Source: Cycas panzhihuaensis
Taxonomy: Eukaryota; Cycadophyta
Assembly: GCA_023213395.1 (NCBI GenBank)
Contig: CM041465.1
Location: forward strand, 159,905,741 to 159,969,740
DNA: 64,000 bases
Reading direction: 5' to 3'
Below, one piece after another: positions 45,916 to 56,499 of this stretch. The position numbers and the translations under genes were made by a program. Below the pieces are notes generated by a model. The model was not told where the DNA came from and searched no databases. It was given only the letters and a program-made list of their open reading frames with translations. Position 1 is the stretch's first letter. Each line of letters begins with the position of its first letter.

Positions 45916-48900
45916 TGGAATGACGCCTACAGAGGTAGTAGGATCTCTTATACTTTGACTAGACATGAAGGCCTAAAGGTGTAAGATAGGTAAAGGTCAA
46001 CCTTAAAGGGCGTATATGCATTAAAATGCATAATTCAAGGAACGCAGAAATGCATAGTCTCTTTCAACTCTAAAGGGTTGAAAATGATGAGAGGGATAAG
46101 AAAGGGTGGTGGCATCCTCGAGTTACTGAGTAGCCTAGCTGAAGCTCTCCTATCCTCAGAAGGGATAGAGGGAGTAGGAGATTTCCCTTTGAAAAGGGAA
46201 ATGGAAGAGTAAAAGACACCTTTCAAAAAAAGGAGGTAGAGTAAGGAATGAGGTGAGAAGAAATGATTCTGAAATGCTTTAAAGTAGCTTGTTTAATACC
46301 TAATGGTTACCTTTAGGGGTTCAGGTTTTGGTGCTAATTTTAGAAGAAGGAGGGAATGTTACAACTATCTATTTACAACTAAGCTGTAAGCTCTTCTTGG
46401 GTTGCAAGAAGAAAGGGATTGGTGTTCAAATTTATGGTCTTTGTTACAATGTGATTTTATTTTTTGGTATGATGGTTGTAAAGTTCATAAAATAAAATGA
46501 ATGTACAACAAACATACAAATCTCTATTTCTCTCTCCCACTCTCCTTTCTTTTTCATCCAAGGGTTAGGTTTAGGATACAAGAAAGAAATAATGAGAGAA
46601 TGTCACAACCAACTCCCTCTTAATTGAATTTCTCTTTAAATGCAAGAAGGAAACAATGTGTAACTATACTTGCTACCTATGTAGGAAGAATACGTAGAAT
46701 ATATTTTTAGGATTTCCTTTTACATGAAACGTGTACGAACAGTTGAAAGGGAGGAAGAATTCATTTATGCAACAAATCTATTTTTAGATGTGAAAAGAGA
46801 AGTTGGTATGTTTCTCCTATACTACACTTTTCTTTTCACATGCAATGCAAATGCATAGATGGAAGAGACAAATATTTCTTGTTATTTATATTCTCTTTTA
46901 GGAAAAGAGGGGGAAAAGGGCAAAGAGAGAGTAGGTTTAATGGAGTGCACCCAGTTTTATGACAGCTAATAACGTAATGCAACTCTTCCTTGTGCTTCTC
47001 CTTTGCTGACAACTTCACTTCCTTTATTATTGAAAGAGTTATTGGAAAGAATAAAGTGGGGCTATCTTACCTTCCTCAAAATTTAATGCAACAAATGCAA
47101 AAGACAAAAGGAAATAAAGTAATAAGATAGACATAAATATCAACTATTATGTTAAAGCATGGAATGGCATTACCTCCTTACGAAATGTTGCTTTGCTTGC
47201 AATGTGGTCCTTTACTTGTACAACAAGGGGGCAAAAAGCTTTCCACAAAATAAATATGTATATATGTATATGCTTATAAACACAAATGTTATTAGAAAGT
47301 TTGTTCCAAGTATTTAATCCAAAACTGAAATCAAATATTATTTTTTCTGAACTTACAACTTCACCATACAACATCAAGAAAGAAATGGGAGAAGATAAAG
47401 GTGGAGTGCCTTGGGATGGCAAAGCTCCTCTATAAGGTGGATCCCTTCCAAGTGGCAAAAGGTGTCACATATCTAGGTAAATGTTTGATGCAATAATTGG
47501 GGTAGGAATGAGATACAGAGTCTCAAAGGTATGTTGTAAGTTTCACAACTGAAATGTTGCACTCATAGAGGTAGCATATGGTAGAATACTTCGTAGCTTC
47601 AGGGAGGGGATTACCCAAGAAGAAGGAGGCCTCTAGAGTCAGAACTCAAGCCTAATATCCTTCCTACAATCTCCTTTAGCTAGTCAAACCCTCCACCTAC
47701 TGTGAACTAGTGGTTTGGATGGTGAAACAAAGGGTTTGTTGTTGAATGGAGGTGCTCCCTCCTAAGCTTACACAGTGAAAACTACCAAATGTTTATGCAA
47801 AGGGCCTTTTAATCAAGAAATCAAGAAAACATGCAACAAATGGTAAAAGAAATAGAGCAAAATAGTGATATTTATCAATGAAATCAAACCAAAATGGGCT
47901 TACCCATTAGGAGAAGAGAATGCTGGTGAGAATTGAGAGTTTTTGTTGTAGAAGCAAGCTTTTGGAAAAGAAATCTTTGCTTGATGATAAAAAGGACAGT
48001 CTCTTTGGTTTCCTTGGTAGCTTGGGGAGGTCCTCTTGCTTCTTGAGAGCTAAATTCCTCTTCCTTTGGCTATTCAGAATCTGTTTTTTAGCATAGACTA
48101 TTCTAGCATGCAAGAATAATAAGAAAGTTTATTGAGAGAGAGCTCCAAAGTGAAAGTTGATGATCCATAATGAGTTTGAAATCCAATTTTTATGTTCTAA
48201 AGGCCTCTCGGAATTGTTAGGCCTTGATCTGGGCAAGTCCCAAGGTCATATCTCATGTCAAACTTGCATTAAATATGATTTTGAACATTACTGCCTACCT
48301 TTAAACTCATAACAGTCACACCATAAATATATTAGTGGGGCACAACAATCAAAGCGGGGCAGGCAAAAATCAAGGCAGAGTAGAAACAAAACCATAGATT
48401 TTGATAAAAAATAGTAAAAACCTAATAAATACTGGACTTAGTAAATACTGGCAAAAGAAGGAGGAAAGCTCCTACTAAGGGCCTAAAATTCCTCCCTATG
48501 GGTCAATAAATCAAATTTGGGTTATTTTATAAGCTAAATAATGACAAAAGCATATGAGAAACCCATCGAAATGAGTCAAAACTCAATAAACAATGGTGAT
48601 CAAGAATGTTGGGTATAAAACGAAACCCAAACAATTAATTGTCATTGAAACACACAAACAGATATCATATGGAATGAGTAATAAGGGCATTTTTCTGTCG
48701 GGGGCCTCAATAAACCATCCTTGGTGGACCAAGGGATAAATGAGGCACATCAAAAAGGGAAAAGATATTACAAGAGGGCATAAAACAAACCCTGAATCAC
48801 CCAAACTGAGCTACGGAGGCATGTGAGGGATCTATTGCCAATTGGGACTTACCACGAGAGCTCAATGGTGCCATTGGACTAGAGTCTTAGTCGTCATAGG

Positions 48901-49146
48901 CAAGAAACATGCACAAGCAAGGGGATTAAGCAAGCAATCCAAGCAATTATTTGTCTTATAGCATTCCTCATCTCTTTTTCCCTTCTTCACTCCAACTAGA
49001 TTCTCATTTCCATCAATTAATCAAGTAATCATACAAGCATATATCCTATAATAATTGTAAAGACATGATAGAGAGTAAGGGTTAGAATATATACCTGAAC
49101 TTACCTCTGTAATGAACCCTGATCCATTCCCGACAAGCGAAAAACA
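45916..49146 (-). repeat. T2 5' LTR (3231 bp)
   Basis: Plus-strand ends are TGGAATGACGCC and AAAAACA. It pairs with 31075-34212. It carries an extra segment of about 73 bp near 48947-49020, rich in pyrimidines, absent from the other LTR. Differences between LTRs are largely C/T and G/A, many at former CpG sites. Confidence 0.92.
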
Positions 49147-49151
49147 CTCCC
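49147..49151 (+). repeat. T2 target-site duplication, right
   Basis: CTCCC, matching CTCCT at 31070-31074 except for one transition. Confidence 0.6.
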
Positions 49152-50230
49152 AAAATTAAATTCCCTTTGATTACATTTAATAAAATGGTTTACTAAGGGC
49201 TTAATGTAAGAAAAAGGGTTCTACAACTAAGACTCTAGGAAATTTAATAAAATAACAATATTTATGATTGTTGGAAGGGCTACTAGCCCAATTACATAGA
49301 GAGAAACATTTTCAAAGATACCAAAAACCTAAAAAAATGTGAATGTGTCAAAAGATACCATGTTAGAAATGGAGAAAAAACTTAGATACCATATTAGAAA
49401 ATAAGGAGAAAGAACAAAGAATAAAAGACATGGAAGATGTGTTGGAATACTTTCAACTTCTTTTTTTTTCATCCTTATTGCTCTCATGCAAATTACATTA
49501 CATTTTTATTTTAGTACATATATATCAATGCAATCTCAAGGATTGTTGTCTAGTTATAGACTATGATTGTACACAATTATAGTAATGAAAAGTTGCTTCC
49601 AATCAATTACTCGACTAATTTTAGTTACAATCAATAAATGATAAGGAAAAGTTGCTTTTGTAGCGAACCAATGAGTGCTTATGGCTCATTTTAGGAAAAG
49701 TTGAGAAATGGCTACAATTACTTCGAGAGTATTGTATCTATAATTAAGAAAGACTACACAAATCCAAAAATTCCATGCATTTGTTATGGTGGATTGAAGT
49801 CTTCTCAAAGTAGCTTATAATGTTGTAATGTGTAATCAAGTGAATTGCAACTTGAGAGTATTGTATCTATAATTAAGAAAGACTACACAAATCCAAAAAT
49901 TCCATGCATTTGTTATGGTGGATTGAAGTCTTCTCAAAGTAGCTTATAATGTTGTAATGTGTAATCAAGTGAATTGCAACTTTCTTGCAAGCAATTATAA
50001 TTTTGAAATGCAAATCATGTGATTATTGTTTATCATTGCAATTCTAGTCCATCTTAAACCCTCATATTGCAATTTTGAAAGCTACAATAATTTTAAAACT
50101 TACATAACTTCTCCTTATTTTGTCTTTCTTCTCATTTAAATTTTCTACTTTTGCAATACCCATATACGTGTGGGATTACAGGAGTTTAATGACAATTGAG
50201 ATAAATGAATAAGTAAAAATATATACATAA
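49152..50230. other. Unassigned AT-rich DNA with two LTR-junction-like motifs
   Basis: GATACCATGTTAGAAA (about 49356-49371) and GATACCATATTAGAAA (about 49395-49410) each look like the minus-strand junction of a copia 5' LTR with an initiator-Met primer site. They may mark a lost element. The 129-bp tandem duplication lies within. No genes are recognised. Confidence 0.45.
49725..49982 (+). repeat. Perfect 129-bp tandem duplication
   Basis: Copies at 49725-49853 and 49854-49982, both beginning GAGAGTATTGTATC and ending GAATTGCAACTT. I find no difference between them. Confidence 0.95.
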
Positions 50231-50443
50231 CAAAGATATTGTTGAATCATGGGGGGTGCATGTCATGCTGTACAACGTGGCGTTCCAAAGCAAGGGAAGC
50301 CTAGGGAGCAGGACCCTGCCACTGAACGCCACACCCCACGGACAAAGCTTTCTTGTGGGGGCTTTGAACCCAACAGAAGCTGGGGAAGAGTGAACGATAA
50401 TTGCTCTGCAGGGACTCCCAGCTTTTGGATTGTTGAGGTGATA

Positions 50444-50716
50444 TTAGTGCAGAATATGACTCCACCTTGACACCCATATATCCCGATCACGTTCCTTCTT
50501 CCCTGGAAAAGAGTACTTCTTGGCCATATCCACAACCCATGTGCAGAGGCAGCAGACATGGACCCTAATTAAAGCGCAATTCACTGACTTCATACTCGAA
50601 CATTGCTCACAGTATGATACGTACAAATTAGCGGCTAATCTGTCAACAGTATCCTGTGCGAAGTAAAGCCATAGAGTTGTTTGCAGATACATCGTGCAGA
50701 ACATCTGATCAGTCAT
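50444..50716 (-). CDS. Hypothetical 90-aa frame, minus strand
   Basis: An open frame of 90 codons starting MTDQMFCTMYLQ and ending SRWSHILH, rich in Cys in its middle (YCEQCSS, HVCCLCTW) with a basic KKERDRD stretch near the end. The ATG has A at -3. A TATA-like CATATAAAAC lies about 55 bases upstream on the same strand. No known family is recognised and no membrane or signal segment is convincing. It overlaps a second open frame (minus 50263-50559), so coding status is uncertain. It may be a first exon, a short gene or chance openness in GC-richer DNA. Confidence 0.25.
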   Translation of the reverse strand: MTDQMFCTMYLQTTLWLYFAQDTVDRLAANLYVSYCEQCSSMKSVNCALIRVHVCCLCTWVVDMAKKYSFPGKKERDRDIWVSRWSHILH

Positions 50717-50876
50717 GGTCGACTCCCGGTGCAGGTGTTTATGTACGAAATCGATGAATAAACTGCTTATGTTTTATATGAGAGCCCACAATTGGAAGAG
50801 GGGCTGACAAATGGGTGTGTCAGAATGTATCACATGACCGTCTGCGGAGTTCTGTGTCGTCTCAACGCCAGTGACG

Positions 50877-51027
50877 ATGGAAGAACGTGCAGCCATGCTT
50901 TTTGGTCGCGCTCTAAACCCAAGGCTTGGCATTCAATTCTCACTTTTCTCCTCCGGTTCTTCCTATATATCTGACAGTTGCTTTGATGTTAGTCAGATTT
51001 TTAGTTTATCAGATGTACTGGCTATGG
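50877..51027 (+). CDS. Hypothetical first exon, plus strand
   Basis: The ATG at 50877 has a strong context (A at -3, G at +4). It reads MEERAAMLFGRALNPRLGIQ, then a Ser/Phe-rich stretch to VLAMG, where GGTAAAATTATTGG gives a plausible splice donor (GT at 51028). Composition falls back to AT-rich with a T-run right after it, as at an exon-intron border. No acceptor or later exon was found in the window, and a competing upstream ATG frame exists (50792-50974). No family is recognised. Treat as a hypothesis. Confidence 0.25.
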
Positions 51028-51030
51028 GTA

Positions 51031-51410
51031 AAATTATTGGTTTTTTTTTCCTTAATGGTATGAGATCGGTTATGTACTAGTGAGGGCCAAAATTTATAAG
51101 GTTTAGAAAAAATTACAGGAGAGGGAAATATAGTTAGTTGTTGGCACATGTTGCCAGTGTAGTTAACGGTGCTTTTTAAAACTTCGATGTGATCCATTAG
51201 TCATCACTAGGCCATGTGGATAAGAGTAGGAGCAATCAATTATTTTTAGAGTAGGTTCTTCATTTCTTTCCTTGTTAGACTCGTTACCCTTGTGGGCTAC
51301 GTTCCTTGTTGCTAGCCTTGTACTCCTAAGGTTTTGTTTGCCACGCACCCAATTGTATGAGTAGTTTGTGCAACACAAATCACCATAGTGGTCTAAGAGG
51401 TCATCGAATG
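51031..51410. other. Unassigned DNA after the island
   Basis: AT-rich with short overlapping open stretches (minus 51009-51197 and 51163-51378). Nothing recognised. Confidence 0.4.
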
Positions 51411-51690
51411 TGGAATGAACCTGTGAGGAGTATAGTTAATTCTCAAGTTTTATTTTAAAGTATATTTAAAGCCAAATCATCAAAAATACCTAGACATTGT
51501 ATTTAGTTTATTGTTATGTTCTTATACTAGATATGACAAGGTATTCGATGTGGAATGAACTTGTGATAAGTGTAGTTAATTCTTGAGTTTTATTTTGAAG
51601 TATATTTAAAGCCAAATCATCAAAAATACCTAGGCATTGTATTTAGTTTCTTGTTATATTTTTATACTAGAAATGACAAGGTTATTTAGT
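51411..51690 (+). repeat. 140-bp tandem repeat, two copies plus a distant relative
   Basis: TGGAATGAAC starts copies at 51411 and 51551. The copies are similar through AAAGCCAAATCATCAAAAAT and on to a GACAAGGT end. A more diverged third copy (about 51960-52090) has ATGGATTGAACC, AAGGTATCTAGGCCTTATATT and ATAGGTATAACAA in the same order. Confidence 0.8.
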
Positions 51691-52325
51691 TCTCCAACTC
51701 TTAAGAAATAGATTTGCACTTAAGTCTTTTTCCTTAAAATTTGACCGCAAGCAATAAGCTTTTGTAGCTCTAAGTCTTCTTCTTATATATTAGCATCTTC
51801 ATTCTTATCACCATCGACATGGGTATTGCTTATCTTAATATTGGTGTGAATGTAAAGAACATAGTCTATCTTAAGCCTTGATGTGAGTCTATCATGTATC
51901 CAACCACGAGGGTAGAATGTATAACATTGATTATTAATATTTTCAAAGAGACTGCCCATCATGGATTGAACCCATGATGAGTGCATTTAAATATAAAGTT
52001 CTATCTCAAAGTGTTTCATATTAACTCACAAAAGGTATCTAGGCCTTATATTCAATTCACAACTATGTTGTTATAATAGGTATAACAACTTCAATATTAT
52101 AATACTCTATAAGGAGGATCTCTCAAAACCATCAGCATAATGTTCTTGTTGATTGCCTTGCACTCTATATCCTTCATTTTTATTATATAGAGAGATGGCT
52201 AATTCTAAAGTTACGGCTTTCCTCTATTGCCATTAGATTTATATCAAGGTCTTTTATCTCTTATGGGACTTATCTTAAATCTCCTCCTTACGTTTTAGCT
52301 TCAAATAAAAGAGAAGCCTATATCA

Positions 52326-52800
52326 TCAGTAAAAGGGACTATTGATGTGGTGTATTTCACAATATTTCTTAATAATTCTAATAGTAAATAATAACAAAAA
52401 TACCCAAGTATTGCTAAATACTAAATGATGGAAGCAAAAGAATGCTAATAGCCACTCAAAATTACATTGAACAAATGAAGTACTTATATTATAGCAATTA
52501 TGGCAATGTACAAAGAAATAAAATAATAGCAAATATGGTATGTTCACTATAAAATTGAAATAACATTCAATAATGAAGCTCATCTTTATTATAAAGATTC
52601 CACAAGAGTCTTCCATAAAGTTTCCACAAGAGCCTTCCATAAAGCTTTCACAAGGGCCTTCCACAAACGTTTGTCCTTGTTTAAGGTAAGGGAGCCTTCC
52701 AAATAAGTCTTCTCTCAAAAGAGTGCAGAAACAACTAAATTTTAAAAATCATTTTTTCGAAATGACCCAACCACTCCTTATATAGGTTGCACATCCAATT
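52326..52800 (-). other. Candidate LTR-like promoter region with a 130-codon frame
   Basis: On the minus strand CCTATATAAGG (52776-52786) is a strong TATA-like box. About 60 bases downstream starts an open frame of 130 codons (52718-52326) whose first third is built from the 24-bp repeat (ESFMEGSCGNFMEDSCG) and whose rest is hydrophobic and low in charge. This looks more like a transcribed LTR or leader than a gene. No partner LTR was found. Confidence 0.35.
52600..52671 (+). repeat. 24-bp minisatellite, three copies
   Basis: Units such as CCACAAGAGCCTTCCATAAA plus four bases at 52600, 52624 and 52648. The CTTCCATAAAGCTTTCACA core resembles the 27-bp repeat of copia-C at 22758. Confidence 0.85.
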
Positions 52801-54546
52801 CTCACCAAAATTCCTATGATATTTTAGACTATGTTGACTCTGAAGTAACTCTAATAATCAGTATTTATGACTCAAAAGTTTAAATAGCCATTTTTTTTTC
52901 AACAATGTTTGTTTAGGACCTACAACTTTGTGTTTTAAAGCTAATGAGAAGCTCTATGTTATTTTTTATGTTTCATAATTTGATTCTAATTATTTCAATA
53001 TCATAACTATAAAATACTCAATATTTCTCTATATTAAAAGTTACCTTGGTCTATTTAGAGGGACAAACATATAACAATTCCTATTATCTTTCAATATGCT
53101 TTACCCTCAAAGTATGGATATAAGCAGATGATGCTTCTACCATGATTCACTTTCTACTTGAACTTTATGTATGTGTTTATAGATTGGCCCCACTTGGCCC
53201 ACTTAGTCATAGATTGATCCTTCATAATATGCAATAATTTCTTCCTTTTTGCTATGTTTTCTTTAAAGTAATTTTAAATTTGAGCTTTAATAAATACCAT
53301 ATGTTATCTCTTGAGATTAGTCATTACTTACATCATTTTATATTTGAGGTTTCAAATAATTTAAAAGTACTTATTGATACTTCTTATGGTCATACTATTG
53401 TACCTTATAGTTTTATTTCCATATGATATCTTACTAGCAAAATGTACTTATGCCTTTGAACTTGTTTCTCTGATGGAGTAACTGTCATTGCAGAAAGACT
53501 TATATATTTCTTCTTCTTATCTTATCTTTGGGTATTATTAGGATTCCTTGGTAACATAATAATAGACCATATATTTAGTAGATCTTGAGGTTTATGTGTC
53601 AGGGGTTCACCTTACTTGAGATCTTATATGCTACTTCTACATTATGTCCATGGGGATTGGCTATTAAATAGTAAAGATTGCTTGGGGATAGGGAGATGAG
53701 GTTGATGTAAATAAAGGATGAGAAATAAAGAAGATGATAAAGGTGTCATGTGAATGAGGAGTTTAGATGGGGACATATAAGATAGGTAAATAGTAAATGG
53801 GGATCAAGTTAGTCAGCATGATAAGAAATGTATATAGGAAAGGTGTTTAGAGTGAAGATGGGATGATATGGAAGAACTTAACTTAGGTGAGGGATTTAGA
53901 GGTAAGAAACATGGGGAATTAGAGGGAAAAATTATAGGTATGAGAGTATGTAAAGAAGAGAACTTGATTGTAAGATGATAAGAGGTAATAAGGATTCTAT
54001 GGTAGGGGCATAATTAGAGAGAAATAGGATGTTATAAAGGGATGAAGCACAAATAAAAGGTATAAATAATAAGGTAGTTTATGGAAATAATGGGAGGATA
54101 AGTGATATTCAAGGTTAGTAGGAAATGAGTAAAATATAATGGATATTCCATATAGGTAGGAGAACGATATATGGGAGGTAGAGTTTGAAGTATCGGTGAT
54201 AGGTGGTATAAGTGATATGGGACAAAAGGGAAAAAATTGAAAGGTAGAGTAAAAGAGAAAGAAGAAATAAAGCGTGATGAAAAGATGGATGTTGACTAAT
54301 TTCAAAGATACAAGGAGTTAAGAATTAGTAAGAGAAGTGAGAACTTAATGATAACCAAAAGGATGTATATTAACTATGGACTCTTAACAAGTAGGAAATA
54401 TGGAGTTTTTTTTATAGAAATTAAAATTAATCTAACACTTGGAAAATAAATGTCAAGATCTTTATTCTCTATATCTAGTAAACATAAACGCATTAAATAT
54501 ATTATGAACATATTCAAATGAACATAATATATTGAATGGAGGATTA
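52801..54546. other. Unassigned DNA with a purine-rich block
   Basis: 52801-53680 is AT-rich without recognised content. About 53690-54350 is strongly purine-biased on the plus strand, giving a Phe/Ser/Tyr-rich chance frame on the minus strand (53997-54305). 54351-54546 is AT-rich. Confidence 0.5.
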
Positions 54547-54551
54547 GAAAT
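54547..54551 (+). repeat. copia-D target-site duplication, left
   Basis: GAAAT, identical to 57977-57981. Confidence 0.8.
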
Positions 54552-55188
54552 TATTGAGAAAACTAGGTCCAAATAACCAAAAACTACCACAAAGATTTAA
54601 ACTATTTTGTAACTCATTAAAGAAATTAAATTAGAGATAATATAATAAATAAATTAGAAAGTCAAAGCAACACATATGCACTAGATATAATGTAGTAAAA
54701 CCCTAACAATATGCTAAGTAAACATCCACACATGAAAGGTATCAATCTTTATTATCCAAGAATGGAGAAATGTACATAATTTGTAGTAAGATGCTAACAA
54801 CAATAACAATTAATTGCCTCTTCTTAGTATAGTATATCTAATACATCAAGTACCATCAGCATAATGAAAAAACATCCTAAATTGGGATATATAAGAGAGT
54901 CATATAAGGCACAAATCTTAACTATCAAATCTATGGTATTTTTAATTAATGACCTCAATTCCCTTTATAATTTAATATGTTTTATAGCACTAGCTTTTTG
55001 GGTTGGGGGCTACCACCCTCAAACTCTCTCTTTGTGTGTGTGTGGGGGGTTCTAGCTCCCCTTGTACCCCTCAGCCAAGGGGGTCTCCCACCCCCCTTAG
55101 ATCTCACTGCAAAAGTTTAGAGGGGAAACTACATTGCCAACTCGTCAAAATTTTTACCTCTAAAACATTTTTGTCATATTATTTAATA
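54552..55188 (-). repeat. copia-D 3' LTR
   Basis: Plus-strand ends are TATTGAGAAAAC and TTAATA (TG/CA decayed). It aligns with 57310-57976; shared blocks include AATGGAGAAAT and TTTTTGGGTTG. It lacks about 30 bases present in the other copy near 57390-57420. Confidence 0.85.
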
Positions 55189-55203
55189 ATCTCCACCTTA
55201 ACA
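55189..55203 (-). other. copia-D polypurine tract
   Basis: Minus-strand GTTAAGGTGGAGAT lies directly before the 3' LTR start, a common copia form. Confidence 0.7.
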
Positions 55204-55228
55204 ATTTCCTAGACCATTCATTACCTTT

Positions 55229-55453
55229 TTACAAACCAAAAGAAGTTAAGCACCATTTGAACTTCTCTAATAGTACTAGTTTTATAAACGTGTTAGCACA
55301 ATTCTGTTTTGTGTTAACCTTCTCAAATGCCACTCCCTTCATACCATCTTTATTACTATAACCAACAAAGATACATTTCTTGGATTTCAGGTCTAACTTT
55401 GAATATTGACTTTTATTAGTTAAGGCATAAGCATCACAACAAAAAACTTTCAA
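55229..55453 (-). pseudogene. copia-D integrase C-terminus fused in frame to RNase H tail
   Basis: A 74-codon open frame. The first half is the copia integrase C-terminal pattern: MKVFCCDAYALTNKSQYSKL, then KSKKCIFVGYSNKDG. The second half, from about residue 45, reads VNTKQNCANTFIKLVLLEKF and KWCLTSFGL. This is the end of RNase H, where the family has a ADMLTKxVxxEKF-type motif. The roughly 2 kb that normally separate them (RT and most of RNase H) are absent, and the join keeps the frame. Confidence 0.78.
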
Positions 55454-56020
55454 ATTTGAATAGTAATATGGATGTTCAGTCCATACTTCTTTAGGATTCT
55501 TATAGTCTATTACAAGTGATGATGACCTGTTTACTAAATAATAAGTTGTTTGAATAACTTCTGCCTATAAGCCCTCCTCCACTCCTACATTACTTGACAT
55601 GCTTCTCGCTCTTTCTAAGAGTATCCTATTCATGCGCTCAACTATGCCATTCTGTTGTGGAATATAGTTAGTGGTCTTCTGCCTTTCAATCCCAACTTCT
55701 CTATAATAGTTCTTGAACACTAAAGAGTTGAATTTACCTCTATTGTCAGTTCTTAAATATTTAATTGACCTACTAATGCTCTTCTCAACCAGAGCCTTAA
55801 ATTACTTAAACACACTAAAAATTTTAGATTTTCCTTTTAAAAAATAGACCTATACCTTTTTGGAGTAAAAAATAGACCTATACAAAAAGTCAAATCTAAA
55901 ATTTGCAAGTTAGGAAGTAACTTATAGTTCATCAGCATCTTAAATTCTCTCTCACTCATGTGCCCAAGTCTTTGATGCTATAACTATGCTAGATCTTATG
56001 TTATCTTTGATGTTGTAACT
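55454..56020 (-). pseudogene. copia-D integrase core, damaged
   Basis: The minus strand reads LRTDNRGKFNS (second catalytic Asp kept), PQQNGIVERMNRILLERARS (catalytic Glu kept, about 55600-55660), then YLVNRSSSLVIDYKNPKEVW. The N-terminal part is truncated: after the pre-integrase HQRLGHMSEREFKML (about 55945-55990) the zinc finger and first Asp are missing. A short duplication of AAAAATAGACCTATA lies at about 55842-55882, at the damage point. Confidence 0.75.
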
Positions 56021-56329
56021 GCATTGTTGACATCTGTACTTCCCACCAAAATGTAAAGGTTTTCTTTCTTTAAGGCTTTTATAACAACCAAGGTGCCCTT
56101 TAATACCTTCAAGACTCATTCATGACCTGTGTACTTATAATCACTAGAATCTAGTTCACCGAAGGAAATCAAATTCCTTTTTAGATTAGGTACATGTCTT
56201 ACTTTAGCTAATATTCTTACTATACCATCAAACATTTTAATTTTGATGTTACTAATACTTATTGTCTTACAGAAAACTTTGTTTCTCATAAGTACATCAC
56301 CATCATCAAAAGGTTGGTATGATGAAAAC

Positions 56330-56400
56330 TAACTCTTGTGTGGATACATATGGTGTGAAGCACCTAAATCTAATAACTAATCATGATGATAATGGTAAAC
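56330..56400 (-). pseudogene. copia-D protease active-site remnant
   Basis: The minus strand reads LLDLGASHHMYPHK, equivalent to LLDSGASHHM in copia proteases with Ser replaced by Leu. Sequence on both sides (56020-56500) is consistent with the rest of the domain but broken. Confidence 0.72.
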
Positions 56401-56499
56401 ATTATAAGAAACCAACACATCATCATATGTACCTTGATTTGACTCCACCTAATTAGTCTCCTTAGTAAGATTTTCTTTTTTCTAGAACTCCTTCCTTTT

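Larger units (their letters stand above)
31075..49146 (-). mobile_element. T2: full-length Tat-type Ty3/gypsy retrotransposon (18.1 kb)
   Basis: Complete minus-strand element: 5' LTR 45916-49146, internal region 34213-45915, 3' LTR 31075-34212. Coding order on the minus strand is gag, protease, RT, RNase H, integrase (45.6 to 38.9 kb). A 4.7 kb 3' region follows, with a second RNase H at 34.6-35.15 kb and, on the opposite strand, a degenerate mobile-domain-like frame. Long LTRs, extra frames and a second RNase H are known in the plant Tat/Ogre group. It is less decayed than T1 and keeps the RT active site, but every gene still has stops. Confidence 0.92.
50240..51030. other. GC- and CpG-richer island
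   Basis: This stretch differs sharply from its surroundings: many CpG dinucleotides survive, stops are rarer and there is no retroelement similarity. It holds two divergent ATG frames whose starts are about 160 bases apart (minus 50716, plus 50877), with GTTTTATATG between them at 50771-50780. It may be an unmethylated promoter/first-exon region, or recently arrived DNA. No family is recognised in any frame. Confidence 0.6.

Noticed and set aside
53997-54305. 102-codon hydrophobic minus frame as a membrane protein
   Set aside because: Explained by the purine-rich block on the plus strand; Phe/Ser/Tyr/Leu-rich without any recognisable organisation.
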